The notes under the pieces: generated by a model
What the model saw: the letters and a program-made list of their open reading frames with translations, nothing else
Database searches by the model: none
Told to the model about the DNA's origin: nothing
Shown: positions 1 to 10,808 of the stretch, piece by piece
How the letters are laid out: the number at the start of each line of letters is the position of its first letter
Numbering within the stretch: position 1 is the first letter of the stretch
Assembly: GCA_019044685.2 (NCBI GenBank)
Contig: JAGTXX020000007.1
Span: 682,001 to 746,000, forward strand
From: Nannochloris sp. 'desiccata'
Lineage: Eukaryota > Chlorophyta > Trebouxiophyceae > Chlorellales > Chlorellaceae
Direction of reading: 5' to 3'
DNA: 64,000 nt
Position numbers and translations under genes: made by a program

Positions 1-1424
1 TTCGGCTGCAACTGCAATTTTCACAGCCTCCATCTCCGCACTTTCCTTTTCCAATGCAGCTTGAGTCAACGACTGCACCACATACTGCAACTGATAACTC
101 AAACACCTCCCTAACGCTCTCTGCAGTCGAATCGCAGGAGGCAATGGCCGTGAATCTTGTGCTGCAATTTCTACACCTGCATCTTCATGTGTATTTTTTT
201 CTTTTGTACCTCCGCCCCCACTTTTATTGATTCCAGCCGCGCCATTAGGCATAATGGAAGGTGGTGTATATAAGAGTGACTTTCTTAACTCATCAGTTAA
301 TAACGAATTCACCATCTCAACTACTGATTTCCCGCCCTTTTCTGCTGCTTCTTTGTCGAGGTATAAAATCGCCTCGATTACCGCTGACCAGAACCTGGCT
401 ACCGTTCGTGGCCCTGGATTGGCTAAGTTTATACTGGGAGGGAGCGCAGTAGGTACAGGTGGAAAGTCTTGAATATCGAATAAGACCCCTTCACTGTTAT
501 TTTCAAGTCCCTGGGCTATAATTCGATTTTGCCAATGCCCTTCAAATTTTGCAATCTTTGTATCCCCATCTCCCAACAACCTTCTCACCTCGCCTTTGAC
601 AGCCGCAACTGCCCCTTGTCCTCCTCCTCCTCCTTCTTGTTGCTGTTGTTGTACCCAAGGTTTAAATTTGAGAACAGCACGTAACCCTGTGGCAGCGCAT
701 TCAATGTTACAAATGCCGTCGAAATCTAAAGGGCATTGTTCTTGTAACGGAGCTGCCAACAGAATCGAGGGTAAGGACGTTATTTGGTACGTTTCCGCAT
801 GACGTGTGAACTCCAGTTGACCGAGTCGTTCACCTTGTAACGCCACTTCAATGTAAGGAATTTCTGTAGAATTTAATAAACTGCCTTCTTTACGCAATTT
901 GGCATGTGCTACGGGTTGAATATTGAATTTCCATGTGGCCACGTCTGTGTGCCCTGGCGTTCTGTATTTGGAGGCACACGGAATAGGTGCTTCTACTGGA
1001 TCATAAGTGCACAATTCTTGGAGATAGACCCTGGTGAGATCTCCTCGGTGGAATATGCCGAGTTCTCGGTGGGAGAGGTAGTGTTGACCGAGAATGATGC
1101 AAGGAGTGTCTTGGTAGCGGGTGCCAGGACGGAGAAGATTGTTGAGAAAGGCAAGAGTGGATCTGTGTTTGAGGAAGGGGAAGGAATGGTTTTGGTCAGC
1201 TAGATTAGACATTGATTACATTAAGTTTAGAAGATAAGGGGATAGTAAAACAGCAAAGTATTTCACCTGCAGACTGCAAGCATGCGCTCGAGAGAATCTG
1301 TAGCCTTTTCAGCCTTAAGAGCGAGGCCACCAAGAGACGCGTGCCAGTCTTTTATTTGTGTTGGTCCTGGTTTAGCCTTGGATTTGCCGGGTGCAGGCCG
1401 ACCTGTGCGGGGCATGAGAGACAT
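1..1424 (-). CDS. Oxysterol-binding-protein-related (ORP-like) protein, C-terminus beyond the left edge
   Basis: Two exons: 1267-1424 (ATG at 1424) and 1-1162. The intron 1163-1266 has donor GTGAAA and a pyrimidine-rich acceptor ending CACAG, and the phases match (2 nt + 1 nt). The frame stays open to the left edge, giving over 435 codons. The part with family likeness lies about 140 residues into exon 2: a GQLEF...ETYQIT strand region, then FDGICNIECAATG, LKFKPW, a variable QG-rich insert, VKGEV, and FEGHWQNRI. These match the beta-barrel half of the OSBP-related lipid-transfer domain, including its G-x-W strand. ORPs move sterols or phosphoinositides between membranes. The family fingerprint (E-x-x-SHHPP) is not seen upstream, and the N-terminus is unfamiliar, so this is either a divergent ORP or one with a missed exon. 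Tail residues 300-435 are partly coiled. Confidence 0.55.
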
Positions 1425-1717
1425 CTTAGAAAATGCAAAATCAAGTCAACGTTCGAGTTTGACTTTAACGAGGAGCCAGTAATGTCAATCCGCAGGCTAC
1501 GAATCGCAACTAATGACTTATTTGAATCAGATCAAAGGGGTTGAAATAGCTTTTTGAGCAAATTATGAAATAAAGATTGAGTCTTACATTTTAAATACTT
1601 TTTCCCCTCGTAACCTCAAACTAAAATCCATTTACCAATAATAATTTAAACCCAGTTGGCACAAACGAGAGAATTCAGATCAAATCACAATTGGCTCTGT
1701 CGGGGTTTCGAAAGTTG

Positions 1718-3298
1718 ATGTTTTTTAACGCCGAGATGAATTCATCATCTGCCTCAAAAATAAATAAAGTCGCATCCTCCTCCCAGCCACCCTCGAGACC
1801 AAATTGGATCCTCCGATCAAAAGATCAAGAGCCCCTTGAAAATCCAAAGCTCAGATTATTGTGTATTCCCCATGCTGGTAGTGGTGCCTTTGTCTACCAC
1901 AGCTGGGACGGCCATCTCCCCGACGGCGTTGAGGTAAAATTTATTAATATCCTCGTCCTCTAAATTTAGTTTCCCTTTGGAAGTACCTTAGATACGTAGC
2001 AAACACATAAAGGTCTTAACTGATTTCAAACTAAAAAAGCTCCTCTCCATATATACAGGTGCTCCCCATTGAGGTGCCAGGGCGCAACACCCGCCGCAAA
2101 GAACCACCTCCTACTTCAATTTCTCAATTTGCAAAAGATTGTGTAGATGCCCTAGGACCTGAATATTTATCAGATAGTAGCACCGTGCCATATGCACTCT
2201 TTGGACATAGTTTAGGAGCGTGGATGGCCTATGCTATTGTGCAAGAACTCCAACAGAGAAATAGTCTAGTAGATGGCGGTGATCTAAAGAGCAAGTATAA
2301 ATTCCCTGCAGCTTTGGTTGTTTCAGGCACCAGATCACCAAGATTAGCTGGAGTAGAGCATGATCCTGATGGAGTAGAGATGTATACATTAGATGGGCCT
2401 AGATTCTGGGAAATCTTCGAGAAAAGATATGGAAAAAACCCTGATTTGGTAAGAACCAAGAGAAATTTCAAGATTTTTTCTTAATCTTGGAGTTTGTTAA
2501 TTATTCATATCAGGCCCTTTGGATTTTTTAAATTGTTGGATTTTGTTCATTAGTTCTTCACCCACCTATAAACTAAACTAATTTGCTATTCTTCTCCTAC
2601 AGGCTGACCCAGACGTTCGTGATTTTTTCCGACCCAAGCTCCAAGCAGACTTCAAACTTGGCGAGACCTACCGCCCTCAAAAAAATATGAATGTACCGCT
2701 GCCTTGCCCTTTGTACGTCTCTTGTGGCGCAGAGGACCCACGCTGTATTAAAAAAAGTGTACAGGCATGGCAAGAGTGTGTCTCTGGGGCAGAAAATACC
2801 TGTCAAGTGAAATATTTCTCAGGAGGACATCACTATTTGCTGAACGAAGAAGAAAGTAAGAATGCATTTTTAAATTATTTATCCGAGGACGTGTTGAATA
2901 GAATACTTGAAAATAAAAAGGACATTTTGGACGATGTTCTCGTTCCTGGTACTAGTAGCGGTAGCGGAGGTGTCGAAGAAGCACCTATTTTACACCAAAC
3001 CATCGGCAATGGTGGTGCTGCTGGTGTTGGTGGTGGAGGGCCAGGTAGTATACGGAGCATGTCTTCTGATGCCGGAGCTACAGTTGCAAGCGGAAGTAGC
3101 TATGCCGCCATTGGTGCTGGAGGCACAACAAGACAACAGCGTAGTGGTATTGGAGGTGCCATGAATGGATCTGTGGGGCGTTTTAAAGGTAGTTTAGTAG
3201 ATGATGGTAGAAGTGACAGAGATGATTTAGATGACACAGGGCAAGGCGATGATGGCGGTGCTTGTGGTACTTGGAAAATGACCTGCTGTTGTTTCTAG
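1718..3298 (+). CDS. Type II thioesterase-like alpha/beta hydrolase with glycine-rich tail and CaaX-like end
   Basis: Three exons: 1718-1933, 2059-2448 and 2603-3298. Donors are GTAAAA and GTAAGA, acceptors TACAG and CTACAG, all phase 0, giving 433 aa. The open frame continues upstream to a TTG at 1691, but 1718 is the first ATG. The fold is that of the thioesterases that release acyl chains from fatty-acid or polyketide synthases: IPHAGSGA oxyanion segment, VPGR, nucleophile Ser about 123 in GHSLG, acid Asp about 247 in GAEDPR, and catalytic His about 278 in GGHHYL. The thioesterase domain ends near residue 300. A low-complexity Gly/Ser/Ala tail of about 130 residues follows and ends in CCCF, a possible CaaX prenylation box. 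No synthase gene is seen nearby. The acyl substrate is unknown. Confidence 0.8.
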
Positions 3299-3663
3299 AT
3301 TAGTTGTCTGGTTTCCGACTATTTTTGTGATTGTAAACAGCTTGATATTGCTATGGCTCGTAGTGAAACTCTGCCTCAAAAAGTAAGAATAGTAACGAGG
3401 CGCCAACTCCGAGAGACTCTGCTTCCGGCTCTTACCCTAGGGTAAAGTTTTCGACCCTAATGATGAAATGAAGAAAATGTCGTGTATTTTTTATTCAGAA
3501 CATATTTGCAATATTTTTAGACATTATTTGCAACCATTCCCACGTTAAATTCCTCGCATTACCTCACACATTTCTAGAACTGATCAATTCTTTCGGGGAG
3601 ATCATCTTGGTTGTTAGGGCAGCCTTACATAAAAACTCTCGCGTCGATCCCGCCCATTCAACC
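3299..3663. other. Intergenic, thioesterase to ureidoglycolate amidohydrolase
   Basis: No gene is seen here. It holds the 3' flank of the thioesterase and the promoter of the next gene. A perfect 14-bp palindrome (TTACCCTAGGGTAA) lies at 3432-3445. Confidence 0.6.
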
Positions 3664-5070
3664 ATGTCGTTCCAACCATATACCCTTCTTTTTGCACTGG
3701 TATGTGCTATAATACCTATAACCGACGCAGCCTTCCCAGATGTTTCCAAATTAGACATTAGCGGCAAGATTATTGTGGAGCAATTAACTCACCTGGCGAA
3801 ATTTAGTGACGACCCTAATCCAGCTGTGACACGAATCCTGTTTACCGTCAACGACATACGAGCACGAACTTATGTTAAACAATTGATGCACAACGCTGGT
3901 TTAATCGTTACAGAAGACGCTCTCGGTTCAATATTTGGGACCCTACCTGCTGCTGATGGGGACACTGCCGGGGAAGCTGTCGCTACAGGAAGCCATTGTG
4001 ACGCAATACCTTTAGCGGGGATGTATGATGGCACTGTAGGCGTCATTGGAGGTATTGCAGCGCTACATTCTTTACAAAAAGCAGGGTTTAAACCGAAAAA
4101 ACCGCTTCAAGTTATTTTTTTCACCTCTGAAGAGCCCACCCGATTCGGTCTTAGTTGTATCGGGAGTCGCGGCATGGCCGGCGCTTTATCTTCTGAAGAT
4201 TTAGCAGCATTACGTGATATTAATGGAACTACGTTTTTAGATGCAGCAGCTTCTGCTGGGTCCGGAGCTGCTTCAGAAGCTGAAGCTTTGCAAAACGCTC
4301 GCAGGACTACCTCTGATTTATCTTATTTTTTAGAGCTACATATCGAACAAGGCCCAGAATTAGAAGAAAAGAAGATCCCTATTGGTGTCGTCACTGCCGT
4401 TGCCGCTCCAGCTGCTATCAGAGTGTCTTTCCACGGGGAAGGAGGCCATGCAGGTGGCCAGCTCATGTTTCGCAGAAATGACGCATCCCTCGCTGCGGCT
4501 GAATTAGCACTGGCAGTTGAGAAGGCTGCATTAAGCACCGGCGCAATTGATACCGTTGCAACCGCTGGAAAATGGTCGATTGGACCTAACGCGATTAACT
4601 CGGTTCCGAGGGAAGCGACTCTAGAAATTGATATTAGAGATGTGGATGAGAAAAGACGGGATGCCGTGAATAAAAAAATCCGTGACAGTGCAGCAGCAAT
4701 AGCCAAAAAACGCAAAGTCAAAGCTGATATTTCTACCGTGTTTTCAGATCCACCAGCAACAAGTGATCCTGCAGTTGTAAAGGCAGTGTCTGACACAGCA
4801 GCTGAATTGAATTTGAAAACGCTCAGCATGCCTAGCAGGGCGTATCATGATACACTTTTCATGGCGCAGATTGCGCCTTCAGGTATGGTGTTTATTCCGT
4901 GCAAGAATGGGTGGAGTCACAGACCTGATGAGTTTGCTAGCGAGGAAGATATAGAAAATGGAGTGAGGGTTTTGGCTGGAGCCATGGCCAAGTTGGCGGG
5001 AGATGGCAGCACCGAAGAAAGTGAGAAAAAGAGCGACACAGATTCCATTGCTGTTAATGATGAATTGTGA
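3664..5070 (+). CDS. UAH: Ureidoglycolate amidohydrolase, ER-type
   Basis: A single exon of 468 aa. The frame extends upstream to a TTG at 3607, but the ATG at 3664 gives a clean signal peptide (hydrophobic core LLFALVCAIIPI, cleavage near DAAF). It belongs to the M20/amidase hydantoinase-carbamoylase family, which releases the last ammonia of purine-derived ureides and yields glyoxylate. Metal ligands are visible: His111 in GSHCDAIP, Asp122 in MYDGTVG, Glu156/157 in FTSEEPTRFG, His226 in ELHIEQGP, and a C-terminal His in GWSHRPDEF. GSHxDAIP and SEEPTRFG are the plant UAH forms rather than allantoate amidohydrolase forms. The C-terminus NDEL resembles an ER-retrieval signal, which fits the known ER location of plant ureide enzymes. 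The metal (Mn) is inferred from the family. Confidence 0.9.
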   Translation: MSFQPYTLLFALVCAIIPITDAAFPDVSKLDISGKIIVEQLTHLAKFSDDPNPAVTRILFTVNDIRARTYVKQLMHNAGLIVTEDALGSIFGTLPAADGDTAGEAVATGSHCDAIPLAGMYDGTVGVIGGIAALHSLQKAGFKPKKPLQVIFFTSEEPTRFGLSCIGSRGMAGALSSEDLAALRDINGTTFLDAAASAGSGAASEAEALQNARRTTSDLSYFLELHIEQGPELEEKKIPIGVVTAVAAPAAIRVSFHGEGGHAGGQLMFRRNDASLAAAELALAVEKAALSTGAIDTVATAGKWSIGPNAINSVPREATLEIDIRDVDEKRRDAVNKKIRDSAAAIAKKRKVKADISTVFSDPPATSDPAVVKAVSDTAAELNLKTLSMPSRAYHDTLFMAQIAPSGMVFIPCKNGWSHRPDEFASEEDIENGVRVLAGAMAKLAGDGSTEESEKKSDTDSIAVNDEL

Positions 5071-5216
5071 AAATTCTTGATTTTAAATTTTAAAATTGTT
5101 AAATGTGTGATACTAGTAAATCGTAGGCAATTCAATAGAAATAGTTCAATAATTAATCAATATTAGGGTTAGAGTAAAAAGTCTTAAATCTAAAACGAAA
5201 AAAACGCCCACCTTCT

Positions 5217-7823
5217 CTACTGGTTGTTGAGTTCATCAGCCAACACACTCAACTTCTTTTCAACTTCCCCTTCATACCACCCACCACAGAACCCTATTTC
5301 ATACCCAGTAATAGGATTCTTTCCACCGTATGCAACAGGAATCACCTCATCCTCCATCAACTCCAGCAATGCACTGTGTGCGTGTGAAACACTCGACAAG
5401 ACTTGAATTTTCTGGGCAGTCCTAGGGTCCAGCATCGGTTTCACCATTTTCCACGCAGTAGCGAAGAAACTTGGTGTATTGACCACAAAGGCCTTTGCCA
5501 TTCGTTCAGGATAGTATTTCTCTAATAAATCCATCATTTGTTGACCGAGGGCAATCGCTTGCTTATCTGCTAAATCAAATAAGCTTATCCCTTTTAAATC
5601 ATAGATACGCACAAAAGATCCTGCCTTATCCCGGGTCAAATCGTTTAATACCCATTCCAAGACGAATATAAATTGTTGAATCATTTCTGCAGGGGTGATA
5701 TTGTCCTTGTGAAGTTGCAGCAACGCTTTTTTGAAACTACCCATGCCTTCGACCACCACCGGCATTGTGTTGTCTTTGGTCCAGCCAATGACAGAATGCA
5801 AATATGCAGCTTTAATAGCTTTAAATCGAGGTACAGGCGAAGTAAGAATCTCATCAATTCCATTATTAGCACGCCATTCTGCAGTTGCTTTCAAACGAGT
5901 CAACGCTTTCTTCCTGTCACCGCCACACGCTTTGGTGTATCTGTGGAATAATTCTGGAGTAATAGCAGGACTGATGGCATGTAATTTTGCTAGTACTTCA
6001 GCTTCATGGTGAGATTCCATTTCAGCGGAAGGAGGTAATTTAATTTGAACGTGTTCTTCAATCACCGCAGTCATAGTGGTAGTAGAGACTGAACTGGAGA
6101 CAACTCTACGCATTGAAACAGCTCCAATGTCAACCAACGCACCACCACCACCACTTGGTTGCTGGTGTTGGATTAATTTTAACGATTTCAGCCGACCAAA
6201 TGAAGGTGGGGATGCAGCCGTAGTGGCAGTGACGGACGTGGATCGTTGGAGGTAGCTATCACGTTTGGCCAATGAAGCGGTGAGTTGTCGAGCCAGCTGC
6301 TTTTGTTTTTGTGGCTGGTGTTGAGGGAGAGCGGTGGAAGGAAGTTCAGAAAAATCTTCCCCGGGACCTTCAATAATTTCGGCGTGAAGAAGAGAGAAAG
6401 ATTCAACAATTTTGATCTCCTTTAAGTCTTTTCCTTGTGATGTAGCTGCCGCCACAGCAGCAGCAGCGGAGGAGGCGGAGCCCCTGGTCTCCTTCTTCTT
6501 TTGTAAGAACAGCATCACAACAAAAATGAATATCCCTAGGCACGCAAGGGGTAAATTGACCCTTAATCCACTGATTACTGTAGCACCAAATAGTGCCAAA
6601 GCAGCACCAATGCATCCTGCAAAAAACACGTCATAACCAGCAGCATCTACATTCCTTCTTTCTTTACTAGCAACAGAAGTACCCTCAATACGAGTAGATG
6701 TCGTAGTACTACCTACTACAACGTTTCCAATAGTCACGCTTGCAGATAGATTTAACGAACCAGCAACTCTCTGTGCTTCACTGCTGCACACCGCCTCTAC
6801 CGTCAGCTCATCGTCAGCAGGCAAAGAGAGCAATTTCTGCAATGGGATAACAGCGTGGCAAGGACCCAAGGGAGTGCAAATATCAATATTAACAGAAACA
6901 GATGGAGCATTATTATTACCATCTGTTGGTGTTGCTCTTCCAAAATAATAAGAAGAAGGGACGTTGACAGCACTGCCCCAAGCGGGCGCTCTCGTCAAAA
7001 TCACTTCATCTTGTGTGTCAATATTTTTATTAGTACTATGTGCAGTGAGAGAGACAGTGCTAATAGCCAGGGAGGTATCAACTTCCAAGGGCAAACCTCT
7101 ATCCAACCATAACAACGCATTAAGAAGACGCTGCAGAGCAGTATGCACTGCCTTGGCCAGCTCCATTGCTGTTTCTTCACTATCGGCATGAAGGCGGAGA
7201 ACAGCTTGACCTGTGCCTGAACCGTCTCCCCTTCTCAGTTTTGAAATCGCAGCGACAGAAGCAGAAATCAGTGGGAAACTGAAGGTACCATCGTCATTAA
7301 ATAATAAGGAAGAAGAAGAAGAAGTAGAAGAAGTATTGAGGGCATTATTATTATTACTGTTTGTAGAGGGTACAGCAGCAGCCGCGCCAGTAGGAGAGGA
7401 AGGTTGTTGTTTACTACCCAGTGCTGGGAGGTAATGCTCAACAACGAGCGTGGACCCTTCAGTATGTGCACCTTTGAGTAAAGACAGTGGGATAGATACA
7501 AACGGTGGGTTTGATGGATTCTCTTGATGAGAAAAACTTGAGGAAGACCCAGAGAGGTTGCCATGAACACTGGCGCCATGAACACTACCTTCTGTGGCAG
7601 GGTCGCCTTTTAATATTGCCAGTCTATCGCACGTCAAGATCAACAAATATTCATCTTTGGGTTGTAAAGAGGAAGGAGAAGACGTAGATTTTCCGGTCGT
7701 AAATAAGTTCTTGAGCTTTGTTGTCGTTTGGGGTAAAATCTCTGAAACGATTTTGCGAGGAGGGGCATCGAGTAACACGGGAGCAACAGTCAAAGACCGC
7801 ATCTGTTGATCAAAAATGCTCAT
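5217..7823 (-). CDS. CRAL-TRIO (Sec14-like) lipid-binding protein with a central membrane hairpin
   Basis: A single exon of 868 aa. The start is set at the ATG 7823, because the frame upstream only reaches a TTG at 7856. Residues about 1-330 form a region of beta-strand character with Ser/Asn-rich inserts, possibly a PH-like fold but not provable by eye. Two hydrophobic segments lie at about 397-420 and 424-441, followed by a KKK stop signal. Residues about 600-850 are a CRAL-TRIO N plus lipid-binding domain: AKLHAISP..TPELFHRY, LTRLKATAEWR, VVVEGMGSF, VRIYDLKGISLF, YYPERMAKAFVVNTP and LLELMEDEVIPVAYGG. Sec14-like domains bind phosphoinositides, phosphatidylcholine or other hydrophobic ligands. 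A CRAL-TRIO domain joined to an integral membrane hairpin suggests lipid exchange at a fixed membrane. Confidence 0.82.
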   Translation of the reverse strand: MSIFDQQMRSLTVAPVLLDAPPRKIVSEILPQTTTKLKNLFTTGKSTSSPSSLQPKDEYLLILTCDRLAILKGDPATEGSVHGASVHGNLSGSSSSFSHQENPSNPPFVSIPLSLLKGAHTEGSTLVVEHYLPALGSKQQPSSPTGAAAAVPSTNSNNNNALNTSSTSSSSSLLFNDDGTFSFPLISASVAAISKLRRGDGSGTGQAVLRLHADSEETAMELAKAVHTALQRLLNALLWLDRGLPLEVDTSLAISTVSLTAHSTNKNIDTQDEVILTRAPAWGSAVNVPSSYYFGRATPTDGNNNAPSVSVNIDICTPLGPCHAVIPLQKLLSLPADDELTVEAVCSSEAQRVAGSLNLSASVTIGNVVVGSTTTSTRIEGTSVASKERRNVDAAGYDVFFAGCIGAALALFGATVISGLRVNLPLACLGIFIFVVMLFLQKKKETRGSASSAAAAVAAATSQGKDLKEIKIVESFSLLHAEIIEGPGEDFSELPSTALPQHQPQKQKQLARQLTASLAKRDSYLQRSTSVTATTAASPPSFGRLKSLKLIQHQQPSGGGGALVDIGAVSMRRVVSSSVSTTTMTAVIEEHVQIKLPPSAEMESHHEAEVLAKLHAISPAITPELFHRYTKACGGDRKKALTRLKATAEWRANNGIDEILTSPVPRFKAIKAAYLHSVIGWTKDNTMPVVVEGMGSFKKALLQLHKDNITPAEMIQQFIFVLEWVLNDLTRDKAGSFVRIYDLKGISLFDLADKQAIALGQQMMDLLEKYYPERMAKAFVVNTPSFFATAWKMVKPMLDPRTAQKIQVLSSVSHAHSALLELMEDEVIPVAYGGKNPITGYEIGFCGGWYEGEVEKKLSVLADELNNQ

Positions 7824-8645
7824 TGTGGGGATTGGTATGCCAAAGGGGAATGCCAAAGGGCAACCTAGGCAAGATGCACTTTAATCAACTTGAAAAGATG
7901 GATAACAATAACTCCAACCCTTTATTGATATTATGCACTGGCCGCACAGACTCTTCTAAATTTAACAACAAATTTTTAGCGCCTAATTTTAAGATTTTCG
8001 TCTTTAGATTTAGATCAAGTCTAGGGCTGAGCCAGAAAAGGCGCCATTAGTGCTGGCCATTATGGTATTAATGGTAGCAGGTCCTTTCTAAGATTAATCC
8101 AGATAGAAAACATGCTTTGTGGATGTCTACTTGGCTGTATAAAGTCTACTAACAATAAGCTATCTTGCCGGATGGGACCCTCGACCGAGTTTTCTGAATG
8201 TCCTTTTGGCCGCCGCCTCTTTTCACCGCTCGGCGATTTCAGATATTTTACACTAGCCGATATGCTGACAAGCTTGTAGTTGTGTGTGGACTGAGGGCAT
8301 GCAAAACGCAACGGTCAGAGAATGCACTTTTCGACGACGACTGACTATACTCTGTCAGAGCAAGTCGGGTACTGCCAAATCTGATGCATATCTTGTCGTG
8401 TGCTCATCACTCTGGGCGTGCAACTTGCTGATGGATCGACCTCCGAAAACAAGAGATGTGTCTTCCACAAAGCCTCCACATTGCAAAATATAACCTCTAT
8501 TCTATTTATTATTGTACTTGTGATTCTAACAGTGCCTCAACATTGTTTGATTTAACTCTTAAACTGTGTCAAAAGTTCAAATTACTGCATTATCGACCTC
8601 GTTCTTACTTGCTGTAAAAGAAGTATTTACTTGCAGTTTCTCACC
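7824..8645. other. Divergent intergenic region between the CRAL-TRIO and EF-hand genes
   Basis: No convincing gene is seen. Short frames on both strands lack domain likeness and splice partners. It should contain the promoters of the two divergent genes. Confidence 0.6.
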
Positions 8646-9705
8646 ATGGGATTAAAACTTTCACCATCCAATATGGAGTTGGCCTTTAAGACCAAGCCAG
8701 AGCTCCAAAAATATGCTGATAGGCTCAGAAAGCTTGACACTGATGGCAATGGCGAGCTCGAGCTAGAAGAAGGTAAATCATATTAATATCCCCTTAAACG
8801 CGATCTTTCCCTGAATAAAACTACAAGGAAACATCTAACCCCCAAAATTCCTTGCCTTGACAGTTGCCCAAGTTATTGAAGAGTTGGTTGAAGCTGAAAA
8901 CTCTCGTCGCCTTCTCAAATGGTTCTCGGCAGTTATGGCATGTCTCTTACTCCTAACTGTTGCAGCGACAGTCGGTTTAACCTACGCAGTAGTAGCCATC
9001 ACAAAAGATATCAAAGCAGATAACAATCTCATGATCTCTAAAGCCAATGGGGAACCTATGCTCGTCGGTAGTCCCACCATTGCTGTCATCTATGACCCTG
9101 CTGACGCTGCTTCTCTCGCTGAACTTTTCAACACCACCTCCACCATGGCTGATCTCTCCAACGGAGCTGCAGGTGGTCGTCGTTTACAAGCTGCTGCAGA
9201 TTACTGCGCCAATCCTGAAGTGCAAGCTCTCGCAATGACCACCGCTGCATATGTCGAAAAGAAATGCAACTACATCTCCCAACCTGGCACTGATTCTCAA
9301 TTTACTTTAAAAGTGCAACCATCTGTTAATGGCGAGTGCACTGTCGCTGATCGTCGTTCTACTACCAGTTGCTCTACCTACCGTGATTTAGTACAGGTTA
9401 CCAGTGATCAATGTGATCTGTTTACCAGAAAATTGTCCTGTACTACCCCTGGCCAAAGCTACACTGTTGGATTACTCTGGGCTGATTCTATTTTAAGAAC
9501 TGAACGCCATGCTTCCTATTTGATTAATTGCGTCGGTACGTGTGGTCAAGATAAAATTGTTGCTTTCTCCAAGTGTGGTGTAGCTCGTAGTCGCTGCATG
9601 TCTGGATCTGGATCTTTACCTGGTGCTCGTGGACGTAAGCTTCAACAAGATGCTGATACTGACGATTCGACCCCTATGAACAACTTCTCTGTGTACTGGA
9701 ACTAA
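8646..9705 (+). CDS. Single-pass membrane protein with one N-terminal EF-hand and a Cys-rich outer domain
   Basis: Two exons, 8646-8772 and 8864-9705 (donor GTAAAT, acceptor GACAG, phase 1), 322 aa. Residues 31-42 (DTDGNGELELEE) are a canonical EF-hand calcium loop. A short acidic linker and a strong transmembrane helix (about residues 61-85, rich in L, A, V) follow. The C-terminal part of about 230 residues contains roughly a dozen cysteines in spaced pairs and no known domain I can name. The likely topology is a cytosolic EF-hand and an extracytosolic, disulfide-bonded domain. Codon choice leans to C-ending codons, as in well-expressed genes of this window. Function is unknown; a calcium-sensing surface or lumenal protein is an inference. 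Confidence 0.8.
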
Positions 9706-10808
9706 GTTTTAGACTTTTTAAGCGAACTTTGTTGTTTCCACTGATGCCGGGCCTCTTCCTTCTCTTTTTCAAGACACTACTTACTGCTTCGCTGGGTTAC
9801 TAATTCACTTCTTCCCTAAATTCAACTAAACAAACCACCAACTCAATGTGAATAGTACCGCCTTGTGTCCATAAACGCGCCCTTTTTTCATTTAAAATTT
9901 TTCGTTTTTGGGAAAAACATTTGATAAAACGTGAACATAATAATGCTGATGCCCTTTTTCTTCTTCTTAGTTTGATTTGAATCAATCGTTAAGGAGCATT
10001 TTCTCGCCATCACTTTATACCTATATATTCAGTCCACCAGTTCTCTTCGTTGTGATGCTTGATGGCTTACTTTTCAGTTATTTATTATGCCGTGCTCTCT
10101 CCCCCACCATCACCCACCTCTTTGACTATTCCAACTGCTCTGTTTTTACGTTATCAATTATGATAACTGTCCCCATTAGTGTAATTATCTTGCTTAAATC
10201 AATTAGATCTACACAACAACGCGAATGAAACACAAAGCACAGCAAAAAACACGCACACACAAAAAAGAAAGAAAGAAAGAAAAAAAGACCCAAAATTAAA
10301 AAGGGACGCACTAGTAGACAATAAATGCAATAACAACATCAAAAACGCTATTTAGACATAGAAACATAAAACTCTCAAGCTTGTACACACACAACATACA
10401 TATGGATTTATATTAAGGAAGAAATTAAAGGAAGAAATTATTATTATTATCATGGTGTTAGATTTATAAGAGGTAGTACAAATTTGGGAAAAAGTGATAC
10501 CATTAAATGTTTTGCTTGTAAAGTGATATGCATGTCTCATTGTATCCACAGTATCCCACCAACCACCAGGCAAGTACTTGACAACTCGGCCCCCAACTCA
10601 AATCAAAAAATACAGCCAGGCTATTTAACTAATAGTATCATATATACAACTGACAGTATTAATACAGAACCGCACAATATCTTTTTTCCCCTCCTTTTCC
10701 ATTTTTCCATGCATAGTTAAGTATTCATTTTATTATTTTATTTGTTCATTAATCTCTCTATTTAGATATCTTCAACTTTAGTAGAATCATGATACATGAT
10801 CACGACCT
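9706..10808. other. Convergent intergenic region, AT-rich with simple repeats
   Basis: No gene is seen in 1.1 kb between two 3' ends. It holds an AAAG-type microsatellite at about 10261-10288 and a TTA/ATT run near 10437-10450. Small frames here have no recognisable content. Confidence 0.6.
10261..10288. repeat. AAAG-type microsatellite
   Basis: An imperfect (AAAG)n purine run flanked by an ACAC-rich stretch, in the gap between two convergent genes. Confidence 0.7.

Noticed and set aside
904..1203. Plus-strand open frame of 99 codons
   Set aside because: It is antisense to a minus-strand frame that stays open for more than 380 codons, shows ORP-like motifs and has a matching spliced first exon.
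8060..8493. Small frames on both strands upstream of the EF-hand gene
   Set aside because: No homology, no plausible start context, and inside a divergent promoter region.
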